A stretch of 55,167 bases of DNA from Bacteroidota bacterium (GCA_020047755.1 JAIFNL010000003.1:1-55167), one strand, 5' to 3'. Positions 39,568-50,186 are shown, numbered from the stretch's first letter. Numbers and translations: made by a program. The notes: generated by a model from the sequence alone, not told the origin.

Positions 39568-41821
39568 TTAATTTGTAATTACTGCATTTACTGGGCAAAT
39601 TTGTTTACAAGCATCGCATTTTACACATTTCTCATTATCAACTACATGCAACTCATAAGGTTTGTGTAAAATAGCCTGAGTTGGGCAAACTTGTGCACAT
39701 TTTGTGCAGCCAATACACTCATTAGTAATGAAATACTGGACTAAATTGACACATTTTCCGGTTTTACACTTTCCGTTGATGTGCTCAATATATTCATCTT
39801 TAAAATATTTTAAGGTTGATAATACCGGATTAGGCGCTGATTTTCCTAAGCCGCAAAGACTACCTTTTATTGTGCTTTTTGCTAGATTTTCAAGCATTTC
39901 CAAGTCTTGCAGTTTGCCTTTTCCCGAAGTGATTCTATTTAAAATTTCGAGCATTTGAGTAGTCCCAATTCTGCAAAAAGTACATTTCCCGCACGACTCA
40001 TTTTGTGTGAACGACAGAAAATATTTTGCAATGTCCACCATGCAATCGTCTTCGTCCAAAACAATTAAACCGCCAGAGCCCATCATAGCACCAACTTTGC
40101 TAAGAGATTGGTAATCAACTGAAATATCGGACATTTCGGCAGGAATGCAGCCCCCCGAAGGACCACCAATTTGAACAGCTTTAAATGCTTTGTTGTTAGC
40201 AATTCCGCCGCCTATTTTTTCAACTATCTGCCTGATAGTTATGCCCATAGGGACTTCAATTAAGCCTCCCCGTTTTATTTTTCCGGCTAAAGCAAAAACT
40301 TTGGTACCTTTGCTATTTTCTGAGCCAATGCGAGCAAAAGCGGCTGCTCCTCGTTTTATAATCCAAGGCACTAATGCCAACGTTTCGGTATTATTTATTA
40401 AAGTTGGTTTTTCCCACAAACCTTGCTCGGCAGGGTAGGGTGGTCGCATACTCGGATAGCCTCTTTTGCCTTCTTCAAAAAGTTCAATTTCTAGCGAAAA
40501 TTTGCTTCCCAAAATAGTTGTACCTACTAAATTAGCTTCTTTACAAAGAGCAAGCGCATTTTTAATTCGCTCAACAGCAAGAGGATACTCAGCTCTAATA
40601 TAAAAAAGACCTTTGGTTGCACCAACTGCAAAAGCTGCAATCAACATCCATGAACGCGCCAGGGTCGCCTTCGTCGCCGTTGCAAATAATATACTTGGTG
40701 TCGGAATTTATGTTTTTCACAATTTTCCATTTTGTGCCCGTCGGAAAACCTCCGCCTCCTCGTCCACGCAAGCCACTGTTATCAATAATTTCGATGATTT
40801 GCTCAGATGAATATTCGTTCAGGCATTTTTCAAAAGCTTTAAAACCACCCAAACGACGATATTCTTCTAAGTTAGTAGGGCTAATTTCACCTCTATATTC
40901 TGTTGCTATATTTATCTGACCATCAAGGAATTCCGAAACCGGAGTGTCGCGTTTGTTCGAAGCATAACGCCTTACTGATTTTGGCAAATCTTGGACTATT
41001 TTTTCCTCTAAAAAACTGAAAAAATTACTTTTAAAACGATGAAAAAGATTTTTCGATTTAAAATGCTTTCTTATAATTTGGTTTACTTCTTCTGGTTTTA
41101 TTTTAGAATAAAAAACGGGCAATTCGCCTTGTTTATGTACTTCTAAAAGAGGAACTTGATTGCAAATTCCTACGCAACCTACTTGTTTTACATCAACAGA
41201 TATTTTATTCTCAAAAAGAGTTCTTTCTAGCTCATTTTTAACATCTTGGCTGCCGCTCGCCACGCAACACGAGCCTAAACCCACGCGTACTTCACCTTGT
41301 GAATTTGCAACTGAATCGAAATTTGCTATTCGCTTTGCTTTGGGGTTGTTTTTTGCAGATAGAAAATCAGCTAAAATATTTGCTATTCCATCAGTTTCAA
41401 CGTGTCCATAAGTTGTATTATCTATTTGAATAACAGGCGCAATAGTGCAGCATCCAAGGCAAGCAACTTTGTCGAGTGTAAATAATTTTTCGGCATCTGT
41501 ATCTTCATTTTCAGCTATTTTCAATTCTCGTTTAAAAGCATCGTACACACGCATTGCTCCTTTTACATGACAGGCTGTGCCCACGCAAACCTTTATAATA
41601 TGCTCACCTACAGGCTTATGTCGAAATTGAGAATAAAAAGTAGAAATTCCATAAATTTGTGCCGGACTTATTTCTGTATTTTCGCAAACATATTCCAAAG
41701 CCTCTTGAGGCAAATAGTTAAATTCATGCTGAATAGCTTGTAAAATAGGAATAACTTTATTTTTAGTTTTCCCCTTTTCCTGAATTATTTTTTCTACTAT
41801 TTTTCTACTATTTTCCATCAT
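39568..41821 (-). pseudogene. NuoE-NuoF fusion (HndA/HndC-like NADH dehydrogenase/diaphorase with C-terminal 2x[4Fe-4S] ferredoxin), split by a frame-breaking deletion; ORFs 40595-41884 and 39568-40647
   Basis: NuoE part (CVGTACHVKGA...CLGCCTIAPVIQI), NuoF part (SGLRGRGGGGFPTGTKWKIVKN...CNGDEGDPGAFMD | MLIAAFAVGATKGLFYIRAEYPLAVERI...CGKCTFCRIGT...CIGCTKCAQVCPTQA...CVKCDACKQICPVNA). Continuity broken near 40645-40651. Confidence 0.85.
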
Positions 41822-41893
41822 TTTATATAGAATATGTTCAATACTTATAATTCTAATTGCTTTTAATTTTTTTTGAAAAATCAAGAAAAATTG

Positions 41894-43669
41894 CTACTTT
41901 CCAATGCAATATAAATTTTCTTTGCCACGAATATAAATTCGACCATCAGCAAAGGCTGGCGTACAGGTTGAATTTTCGCCTAGTGGATTTGTTGCTATTA
42001 AATTGAACTTATCACTAGCAATAAAAATATGTGTATTACCCTTCATATCAATAAGATAAATGCTATTATTGACCAAAACAGGCGAGCCATAAAAGCCAGT
42101 AGAAAATTCATGTTCCCAAAGTTTTTTACCGTCTTTTGAACCATAGCAAGCTACTGCACCATAGCTAGTTATCAAAAAAAGATAGTCTTTGGTAGCTATT
42201 GGGCTTGGCACATCTGACATATATTCGTCGCTTTGCCAAAGAATTTCAGGAGTTTCGCCTAATTTTATTGCCGATAAATTTGCATACTCATTGGTTGCAA
42301 ACACCACGCCATCAGCATAAGCAGCTGATGGACCTACTTCACCAAAGATACAATCAATTTTCCAGTTTTCTTTTCCTGTGTAAGGGTTATAGGAGGCTAC
42401 ATAAGGGTCAGCAACTAGAATTACTTCCGTTTGTTTTCCGGTAGAAACTACAATGGGTGATGCCCATGAAATTTTTACTTTGCGTGGTGTGCTCCACACG
42501 GTCTTTCCTGTTAATATATTCAATGCCATTACTTTAGCTTCCGATTTTTGGTCATATTGCACAATTAATTTGTCTTGAAAAAGCATAAGCGACGACGAAT
42601 GCCCGTAATGATTGCCCATAACTCCTAAATTGCGAGCCCAAACGCGATTTCCTTCCATGTCAACAGCTACTACATCGCCATTTGAAAAAATAGCATATAC
42701 TCTCCGCCCATCAGTTGCCAGTGTGGGGGCAGCATGTCCGGTATCGGCAGTAACTTTAGGCGCTGATGAAGGCGAGCCTGCTACGTTTTTTACTTGATGA
42801 GTCCAAAGAAGTTTTCCGGTATTTCTATCAAAGCAATAAACTTCCCGTTTTGTTTCGTCAGCACCGCTTACAAAGAGTTTATCGCCCCAAATAATGGGCG
42901 AATTATAACCTTGCAAAGGTGTTTTAATTTTCCAAAGTATATTTTGTTTGCTTGTCCCATTCCATTTTGTGGGAACATTTTTCTTGTAAACCACCCCATT
43001 TCCGCCAATTCCTCTAAAAGTTGCATAATTTTCGGCTACCTCTTTTGCTGTTGGAAACGGAGTTTGCTCAATCGCTAGCGAATCAATATTTTTTAATGTA
43101 TCAGAAAGTTCTTCTGCTGCTAATTCTTCGTTTTCATTTACCTGGTTATTTTCTGCTGAAAGAGAATCAGAAGGCAGGCTATCGTTTGCTATATTTTGCA
43201 CAAAAGTATTTTCTAACTGCTTGTGCGACAGAAATGCAGAGATTAAAGCCAGCATTACAAGGCTTAAACCACCAAAAATGAGCCATTTGCGAGCTTTTGC
43301 TTGAGCAAAAAATGCTTCATCTTTTTCAAGATATTCTACTTCGCGCTTTCCCGAAAGTAAAATTTGCATAGCTATAACAAACAGAGCCACAGCTGCTAAC
43401 AACAAATACCCACCCATGCGAATTTGCCACTGACTTGTAAAATAAGCTTTTCGCGAAAGCAAATCTATGCTGCGAATCTCCTCGCGAAGTGCCTCATTGT
43501 TTGGGTCTTCATTGAGCCTTTGCATTAAATTTTCAATTATTTTTGCATTTACAGGATCAAGTTGCGAATACTGTATGTAATTAACTATGAGTAAAATAGC
43601 TATAAAAACAGCGAAAAATGCTGTTCCATAAGCTATTTTTTTCCAAAGTTCGTTGTTTTTTGAATTCAT
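41894..43669 (-). CDS. Membrane-anchored PQQ-like beta-propeller protein
   Basis: N-terminal TM helices; blades CFDRNTGKLLWTHQVKN, AVDMEGNRVWARNLG, ALNILTGKTVWSTPRKV, SYNPYTGKENWKIDCIF, CYGSKDGKKLWEHEFS. Confidence 0.88.
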   Translation of the reverse strand: MNSKNNELWKKIAYGTAFFAVFIAILLIVNYIQYSQLDPVNAKIIENLMQRLNEDPNNEALREEIRSIDLLSRKAYFTSQWQIRMGGYLLLAAVALFVIAMQILLSGKREVEYLEKDEAFFAQAKARKWLIFGGLSLVMLALISAFLSHKQLENTFVQNIANDSLPSDSLSAENNQVNENEELAAEELSDTLKNIDSLAIEQTPFPTAKEVAENYATFRGIGGNGVVYKKNVPTKWNGTSKQNILWKIKTPLQGYNSPIIWGDKLFVSGADETKREVYCFDRNTGKLLWTHQVKNVAGSPSSAPKVTADTGHAAPTLATDGRRVYAIFSNGDVVAVDMEGNRVWARNLGVMGNHYGHSSSLMLFQDKLIVQYDQKSEAKVMALNILTGKTVWSTPRKVKISWASPIVVSTGKQTEVILVADPYVASYNPYTGKENWKIDCIFGEVGPSAAYADGVVFATNEYANLSAIKLGETPEILWQSDEYMSDVPSPIATKDYLFLITSYGAVACYGSKDGKKLWEHEFSTGFYGSPVLVNNSIYLIDMKGNTHIFIASDKFNLIATNPLGENSTCTPAFADGRIYIRGKENLYCIGK

Positions 43670-43699
43670 TTTAAAAATATTTTGTATTTTATTTTACTG

Positions 43700-44946
43700 C
43701 TATTCTTTTTCATTTTTTATTGTTATTGGGCAAAAATCCATGCACCTTCCACAGCTAAAACACTCGCCCTTATTGGGTGTATAATCTGTTCGATAACGAT
43801 AAATGGACAAGCCTGCAAGCATTAGTCCAAAAACTAAACCCATAAAACCGCCTACAAGCATTCCGCCCATTTTAAACTCTTCAATTTTATCAGCAGCTTC
43901 TTTGAAAAGCTCTTTTTCTGTTTTGCCCGAAGCTTTAAAACCTTCTACATCTACGTTTTCGGGTAAATTTTCGGGATTTTCTTTTGCTATTTTATTATAC
44001 CTGAAAACTTCTTGAGCTAATTGTACTTTTGGGTTTACTTTTGCTAAAGTTTCATTCATTTGCCTTCCTACATATCCACCTACAAAAATTAATGCCGGAA
44101 TAATTAATGCTAAAATTAAAAATTTACGTGCAAGCACTGTTTTATCTTCCTTAATATTAAGCTTTTCTGGCTTGTCAATTGCTCCAAACGGACATGAATT
44201 TTCGCACAAGCGACATTGTATGCAAGTAGTAGGCGTTATTTGCATGTGATATTTTGAAAAGCGGCTAAACCAGTTCAATATCACGCCGTAAGGGCAGAAA
44301 AAACGGCAATAAGGGCGAGCAATAAACATACCGGCAACAAGAAAAATAGCACCAATTATAAACATATAAAATTTTGCATCGAGCCTTCACTTTCCGTAGC
44401 CGCGTAAAGTACAGCTAAAGCCAAGTAAATATAAGGAATTACACGCAAAAGAGCTTGTGTCCATTTTTTTAACTCAATGGGCTTAAAAATTACTAAATCT
44501 TGAATTGCTCCCAAAGGACAAACGCCAGCACAAAAAGTTCTTCCGTAAAAAAGCGTATAAATTAAAGGCAAAATAAAAAACAAAACGGCTGTTAAAGGAA
44601 TAGAATAATTGGGATTGAAAAGGGCTAATGTGATATTTTGAATTGCTCCAATAGAACAAACGCAACCTTCGCGATAAAAGCCAAAATATAAAAGTGAAAA
44701 TATTGATAACCAAAATATTCCACGCCTAGAGCGTTTTTTCACAACCAGATATGATGCTAAAGAAAGAGCTGCTAAAAGAACAAAAACATCGAGGTATTCT
44801 AATGCTAAAATACGTGTAGGTGATTGATGCAAAGGAGGTTGTGTATGCCCACTTTCAAATTCCGGCTTAGGAAAACGCTGCGCAAAAGCGATTGTTGTTT
44901 GTAGCAAATTTATTGCTAAAAATATAATTAAAATAAGTTTTTTCAT
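43700..44946 (-). pseudogene. NosR/NapH-like polytopic 4Fe-4S membrane protein, split by a frame-breaking deletion; ORFs 44356-44946 and 43700-44365
   Basis: YREGCVCSIGAIQNI, GRTFCAGVCPLGAIQDL | ARPYCRFFCPYGVILNWFSRFSKYHMQITPTTCIQCRLCENSCPFGAI, CFSCGRCMDFCPI; frame broken near 44380-44388. Confidence 0.8.
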
Positions 44947-44969
44947 TTATTTATATATAATCTATTTTT

Positions 44970-45545
44970 TTAACTAAAGTCAGCTCCTTCTCCGCTAAAA
45001 CCTTTGAAAATATTGGGCTTGCTTGCAGGAACTCTTGAGTAAGCATCTGCTGGACAGTCAATTGCAATGGCACATTGATTGCAATTCACACAAATATCAT
45101 GTCGCACTTGCAACTGCAACGAGCCATTGCCAAAAGCATCGCAACCAGCTACGCATTTTCCGCAGCCAATGCACAATTCTTCGTCAATGTTATATTCAAA
45201 AAATGGGTCTTCTACATAAGTTCGTTTAATTGCATTGGTCGGACAAAGCTGATTTTCAGCAGCTGTGGTAAGATTTTTTGTTTCGGGCTTAAAATAGCCG
45301 CCGCACAAATCGCAATAGCCGCACATGTCGTGTACGTGTACAACTTTTACAGCAGAAGGTGTTAAAACACAAGAAGTTACACATCTTCCGCATTGTGTGC
45401 ATTTTGCAGGATCGAGCTGCCATACCAAATCATCGGAAAGCACATTTTTTAACAAAGCACCACCTAAACCTACTAAGCTCAAGGCTAAAGAAAAACGGAC
45501 ACCTTTGTTAATAAATTCTCGTCTATCTATTTTATCATTTGCCAT
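44970..45545 (-). CDS. Tat-type multi-[4Fe-4S] ferredoxin-like protein
   Basis: Twin-arginine-like DRREFINKGVRFSLALSLVGLGGALL; CTQCGRCVTSC, CGYCDLCGG, CIGCGKCVAGC, CVNCNQC. Confidence 0.88.
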   Translation of the reverse strand: MANDKIDRREFINKGVRFSLALSLVGLGGALLKNVLSDDLVWQLDPAKCTQCGRCVTSCVLTPSAVKVVHVHDMCGYCDLCGGYFKPETKNLTTAAENQLCPTNAIKRTYVEDPFFEYNIDEELCIGCGKCVAGCDAFGNGSLQLQVRHDICVNCNQCAIAIDCPADAYSRVPASKPNIFKGFSGEGADFS

Positions 45546-45579
45546 AAATTTATATTAGTAAATTATAAGTATAAAAAAA

Positions 45580-45780
45580 TTATAATTTTATATTGTTTTT
45601 TCTAAAAGAATTTGCTTGTTCTAAATTGCATGATTTATTTATTTTGCAATTTTTACAAACAAAATCTAAGTCGCAAGCTTCATTGTTTTCATCTTTTAAA
45701 ATCAAAAATCCAGCAAGTGCTGCCAAAACAGAAAATAAGCTGTAACGCATTATTTTTTCAAAAAACTCTCGTCTATTCAT
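45580..45780 (-). CDS. Small Tat-type Cys-motif protein (66 aa)
   Basis: NRREFFEKIMRYSLFSVLAALAGFLI then CDLDFVCKNCKINKSC; 34 nt downstream of the ferredoxin start, co-oriented with the cluster. Confidence 0.6.
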   Translation of the reverse strand: MNRREFFEKIMRYSLFSVLAALAGFLILKDENNEACDLDFVCKNCKINKSCNLEQANSFRKNNIKL

Positions 45781-45846
45781 GCTTAAAAAAATTATAAATC
45801 AATTAGTTGTAACTTTTTTAAAATAACTTCAATGCAATTATTATTA

Positions 45847-46812
45847 TTATTCAAAGATTAAAATTTTCCTTTTTTTCGTGTCAAGTGCAAAGATTCTATC
45901 TTTTGAATCAATCGCTAAATCTATACCTTTTGTTCCTTTTTCAAAAAAATTACTTCCTGCTACAAGGCATTTAAAATCACCATTTGGCGAATGAATTTTT
46001 ATTCTTTCCAGCCCTTTTTCGCTAGTAACAAAATCGCCGTTTGAAAGCATTGCAATGTGCGATGGATTGCAGCAACCGCTAAAACCATCTAAGCCCATTG
46101 ATGTTTTTTTCCATGTAGAAAAAACCTCGCCATGCTCATCAAAGGCAGTAAATTCGTGCCTTCCAGTGTTTACTGCCCAAAGCTGTCCTTCACGACCTTT
46201 GCAAATATCAAAGTATGGGCTTGGAATAATAAAACCGTGAAACTTTTCTGTTTTCTTTCCAATTTCTTGTAACATATTGCCATTAAAGTCAAGTTTATAA
46301 ATCAATTTATTTCCCGCATCGGCAACTAAAATAGTTTCTTGTTCCAAAAGAATACTGGTAAAATGTGTTTTTTTCGGAAAGTTAGAAAAAGTTTTTAGCA
46401 ATTTTCCTTTTTTTGTAAAAATTTCAATCCTATTTTTGTAAGCAATAAAAATGCTATCTTCTTGATTAACTGCTATTGAACTTATATTACTTGAAACTTT
46501 AATTTCATATTTTTTTTTACCTGTTGTTTCAAAAATAGCTAAAAATTTATTTCCGCCTACATAAAGTTCGTCTTTGGGTGAAATGCAAATTGTGAAAGCA
46601 CTATCGTAATTTAATTGAATTTCAGAGTTTTGTGAGAAGCATAATTTTGTTGTATCAATCTGTTTATATTTATCAATATTAAATTTATAGCTATTTATTT
46701 TTTCTTTTTCTGAGAAAAACAAATCAAATAGCATAAAAACTAAAACAAGAAGCAATAAAATTGTTGCAAAAGAGACTATAATTTTATTTTGTTTCATTAT
46801 TTTATAATTCAA
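45847..46812 (-). CDS. NHL-like/6-bladed beta-propeller protein
   Basis: Signal anchor; ICISPKDELYVGGNKFLAIFETTGKKKYEI, LVADAGNKLIYKLDFNGNMLQEIGK, GTKGIDLAIDSKDRIFALDTKKRKILIFE. Confidence 0.75.
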   Translation of the reverse strand: MNYKIMKQNKIIVSFATILLLLVLVFMLFDLFFSEKEKINSYKFNIDKYKQIDTTKLCFSQNSEIQLNYDSAFTICISPKDELYVGGNKFLAIFETTGKKKYEIKVSSNISSIAVNQEDSIFIAYKNRIEIFTKKGKLLKTFSNFPKKTHFTSILLEQETILVADAGNKLIYKLDFNGNMLQEIGKKTEKFHGFIIPSPYFDICKGREGQLWAVNTGRHEFTAFDEHGEVFSTWKKTSMGLDGFSGCCNPSHIAMLSNGDFVTSEKGLERIKIHSPNGDFKCLVAGSNFFEKGTKGIDLAIDSKDRIFALDTKKRKILIFE

Positions 46813-46825
46813 AATTGATAATTAA

Positions 46826-47383
46826 TTATTTTATTTTTCTAATTGTTTTATTGTCGCCATTGATTCGTATTTTATCGAAATTCACATTTTCAGCATTCCA
46901 GATTTGATAAGTAAGTCCGACACAGCAATTACAATCGCAATAACTGCCATAAGGAATGTATTTTAAATCAATGAGTTCGCCTATTAATTCTAGCTCGCAT
47001 AAAAAGTCGAAACAACAGTTTTCTACAATTTGCAATTCTACAAAAAATAAGCTGTCTTGTTTGTAAAAACTAATATCAGAAACTCCTGTTTTTGTAAGTT
47101 TCTCGTAATCACCAGATTCTTTGCATTTTGTTAATTGAACTTTTTGCAAAAATAGCCCTTCAAAGGCAGCTTTTATTGTACTGCGTGTTTGTAAAACAGT
47201 TGTTCCGGCTAAAACGGACATGTTAAAATTGTTTGATTGATAGAGAATTGTATCAATTGTTTCGTAGCCTGAATTGGAATAATTTATGTGTAAGGTATCA
47301 TATTCTTGCGCAAAAAAATTTGCGGTAGAAAAAATTAAAATAAAATATAAAAAAATAGTTTTTTTCATAAATAATATTTTCAA
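46826..47383 (-). CDS. Secreted Cys-containing hypothetical protein
   Basis: Signal peptide; NCCFDFLCELEL...GSYCDCNCCVGLTYQIW. Confidence 0.65.
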   Translation of the reverse strand: MKILFMKKTIFLYFILIFSTANFFAQEYDTLHINYSNSGYETIDTILYQSNNFNMSVLAGTTVLQTRSTIKAAFEGLFLQKVQLTKCKESGDYEKLTKTGVSDISFYKQDSLFFVELQIVENCCFDFLCELELIGELIDLKYIPYGSYCDCNCCVGLTYQIWNAENVNFDKIRINGDNKTIRKIK

Positions 47384-47406
47384 TGATAAAATTTTACACT
47401 ATTAAA

Positions 47407-48834
47407 TTATTTTTTTTCTATATCAATGCAAATCATAGTTTTGGAATCGCGCAAAACCATTTTTCCGTTGGCAATAGCCAAAGGAGCCCAAGCATCGTGT
47501 CCTTCAAGCACTTGCGCTTGGTCTAATACTTGAAAACTCGATGTTGATAGTTTTGCAATAGTCAACATGCCATCATCGTTGAGTATGAAGAATTTATCGT
47601 CGGCAATAATGTAAGGTCCTAAGCCAAAGCGATATTCTTTGCCACTTGTCCAGAGCAAATTTTCGACATCTGATTGTTTGCAACAAACAAATTGGTTGCG
47701 CAAAGCACCTGCATCTTTGGGTAAAATACCGAAAATGAAGCCTTTATAAAATATTGGTGTTTGTTGCTCTGATGCCAAACCATCTTTAGGTTTGAAATCT
47801 TGTAATATACTGACAGTGAATTTATTGCCATTTGCTTTCAATTTAAACAAAATAGAACCAGCTCCATAACCTGCTGTCATAAAAATTTTTCCGTTTTCTA
47901 GCACTAATGGCGAAGGAGCGACCACTGAGGGCGCAAAATCTTTTAAACTCCAAAGAATTTCGCCTACATTGTCCCCGTCGGCTGCAACTCCAATAATTCC
48001 GCCTACTGCAGCGTACACATACATTTTTCGTCCACCCAAAAACATTGGCATAATAGACGAATGTGACATTTTGAAATTATCAGGGTTCGGCGTTTTCCAA
48101 ATTACGTTTCCTGTTTTGCAATCTACTCCTATTAAAAGAGAAGTTCCTGAAGGTGCAAAAATGGCTATATTGTTCTCAATAATAGGGCATTGACCTGTGT
48201 ACCAAAATGGAATTTCGCTTTTAAATTCTTTTACTAAATCAATACCCCAAAGCAAATCACCATTGTGTGGATTTGAGCACATTGCGTGCCCTTTTGGTCC
48301 TAGCGTAACTATGAAACTATCAGTAATTGCTGGCGTTGTACGCGACATTCCATGATTTCGTTTCACGTGATTTTTGTACGAACGCTTCCAAATTTCTTTG
48401 CCGTCGATTAATGAAAAGCATCGCAGCGCATCAGATTTTTTAGTTTCTTCATAATCAAGAATATATACTTTCCCATTGTAAATGACAGGAGCCGAATGAC
48501 CTTCGCCTAATTTGTGTTTCCAAAGTATTTTTGCTCCATTTTCTGGAAATTTATCAATTAATTTGACTGTTTCTTTGTTTTGATTATCGAAATCTGCCCC
48601 TCTAAAACGTGTCCATTTTCCTGTTAAATTTGACGAAAACTCTTCATACTTCTCAAATTTTTCGCCTATTTTAACTACTTCTTTTGTTAATGATGAACTA
48701 TCTGGTCTGTTATCCATTCCTGGTAAACTTTTCTGAAAATCGCTTACCGGATTGTAAAACCACCAAAAAAGAGTAGTACTAAATGCAAGTAAAATGAGAA
48801 TAAATAGTATATTTTTATGTGAAAAAAAAGTCAT
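47407..48834 (-). CDS. PQQ-like beta-propeller protein
   Basis: KWTRFRGADFDNQNKE, CFSLIDGKEIWKRSYKN, CSNPHNGDLLWGIDLVKEF, GVDCKTGNVIWKTPNP. Confidence 0.88.
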   Translation of the reverse strand: MTFFSHKNILFILILLAFSTTLFWWFYNPVSDFQKSLPGMDNRPDSSSLTKEVVKIGEKFEKYEEFSSNLTGKWTRFRGADFDNQNKETVKLIDKFPENGAKILWKHKLGEGHSAPVIYNGKVYILDYEETKKSDALRCFSLIDGKEIWKRSYKNHVKRNHGMSRTTPAITDSFIVTLGPKGHAMCSNPHNGDLLWGIDLVKEFKSEIPFWYTGQCPIIENNIAIFAPSGTSLLIGVDCKTGNVIWKTPNPDNFKMSHSSIMPMFLGGRKMYVYAAVGGIIGVAADGDNVGEILWSLKDFAPSVVAPSPLVLENGKIFMTAGYGAGSILFKLKANGNKFTVSILQDFKPKDGLASEQQTPIFYKGFIFGILPKDAGALRNQFVCCKQSDVENLLWTSGKEYRFGLGPYIIADDKFFILNDDGMLTIAKLSTSSFQVLDQAQVLEGHDAWAPLAIANGKMVLRDSKTMICIDIEKK

Positions 48835-48920
48835 ATTCTATTTTTTTACTACAAAAAATAATCTTCTGATTTTAAAATATAATATTAAAAAAATCAGGTA
48901 ATTATTCTAAACTAAAGAAA

Positions 48921-50186
48921 TTATTTCTTTTGAATATCATAAACCATTACTGCGGTTGCATGCCGAACATAAAGTTTTCCGTTATCTATCACTAAATGAG
49001 CCCAAAAAGGACCTTTGCCTAAAGGAACTTTAAACGAACTTACTACTTTAAATTCTTCGGGTTTTGCTTCTATAAGCCCAATGTTTCCTCGCTTTTCGTC
49101 AAGACAATAGAGCATTCCTTCGGCAGAAATTATAGAACCTTTATTTTCCCATTTTTCTTCGTACATTACTTTTCCGCTGTCCCACTCCAAGCAAGTCCAA
49201 TTTCCCATTCCATTGTTTAACCAATTAGCTCCATAAATATATTCACCGATGCGAACAACGCCTCCATGATGCACATCGAGAGTGGAATCTACCCACATAA
49301 GTGATACATTATCAGCCTTTTCGCTTAATTTTAGTTTCACGCTTTTGTGGTTGTATCCGCTAGTGATAAAAAGCTCGCCTTTGTAATAAATAGGCGTATT
49401 TGCTTGAACAGCAGCCTTCCAATCGCCCAAATATGCAACATATTTGCTAAAATTGAAAGTCCATAAAATTTTACCGTCGGAAGGTTGAATTCCAAAAATG
49501 TAATCCTCGGTAGCTGAAACAATTTGCTTTATATTGTTGTGAATAACTAACTTGGGCGAAATATAAGAAGGTTTGTCTTTTAAACTTTCCGATTTCCAAA
49601 TTAAATTACCGGTTAATTTATTCAAAGCAATCATTGTTGTTTGTTCGCCACCCGGCAAAAAGAAAACTTTATCTTCATCTATTAAAAGTGATTCGGAAAT
49701 GCCCCATTCGCCAAAAGTTCCTCCAAACTCTTCACTTGCTTTTTTTTCCCAGATTATTTTTCCATTATCGGAATTAATGCAAGCCAAATCGCCTTTGCCA
49801 CTTGAAACGTAAATACGATTTCCTTCGATAGTGGGGGTTGCTCTACTATCTGAAAATGAGTCAGTCCAGCCACGCCCAAAGGTAGTTTGCCAGCGAATTT
49901 TACCATTCTCGTCTAAAGCCACCAAAACGTCCATCGTATCTTTAAGTCCTGTTACATAGGCTTTTCCATTTGCAACGGCAACAGAGGAATAACCTGTTGG
50001 TAACGAGTCAATTGACCAAATTAAGTTAGGTCCATTTTCTGGCCAAACTTTTAATAAATTTGTTTCGCGTGTATATACGCCTGTTCTGTCAATTCCACGC
50101 CATTCGCTTATTACCTGGGCAGAAACAGTAGAAAAAAGAACTAGAAATGCGAAACTGAAGGCAGATTTGAATATTAATTTGAGAGT
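48921..50186 (-). CDS. PQQ-like beta-propeller protein; reading frame extends upstream of ORF-track start (49934) through a signal peptide but has no recognisable start codon
   Basis: Reverse translation of 49935-50186 continues in frame: TLKLIFKSAFSFAFLVLFSTVSAQVISEWRGIDRTGVYTRETNLLKVWPENGPNLIWSIDSLPTGYSSVAVANGKAYVTGLKDT|MDVLVALDE; in-frame TAA at 50187-50189. Confidence 0.8.
   Translation of the reverse strand, partial: TLKLIFKSAFSFAFLVLFSTVSAQVISEWRGIDRTGVYTRETNLLKVWPENGPNLIWSIDSLPTGYSSVAVANGKAYVTGLKDTMDVLVALDENGKIRWQTTFGRGWTDSFSDSRATPTIEGNRIYVSSGKGDLACINSDNGKIIWEKKASEEFGGTFGEWGISESLLIDEDKVFFLPGGEQTTMIALNKLTGNLIWKSESLKDKPSYISPKLVIHNNIKQIVSATEDYIFGIQPSDGKILWTFNFSKYVAYLGDWKAAVQANTPIYYKGELFITSGYNHKSVKLKLSEKADNVSLMWVDSTLDVHHGGVVRIGEYIYGANWLNNGMGNWTCLEWDSGKVMYEEKWENKGSIISAEGMLYCLDEKRGNIGLIEAKPEEFKVVSSFKVPLGKGPFWAHLVIDNGKLYVRHATAVMVYDIQKK

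Noticed and set aside
40595-40647. Programmed ribosomal frameshift or translational bypass in the NuoF-like gene
   Set aside because: Conserved residues are missing from all frames, so no recoding event could restore the normal protein; a deletion or assembly gap fits better
44356-44365. Overlap of the two NapH-like ORFs as natural translational coupling of separate subunits
   Set aside because: The downstream frame stays homologous upstream of its ATG (LDAKFY) and the family is normally one polypeptide with a segment absent here
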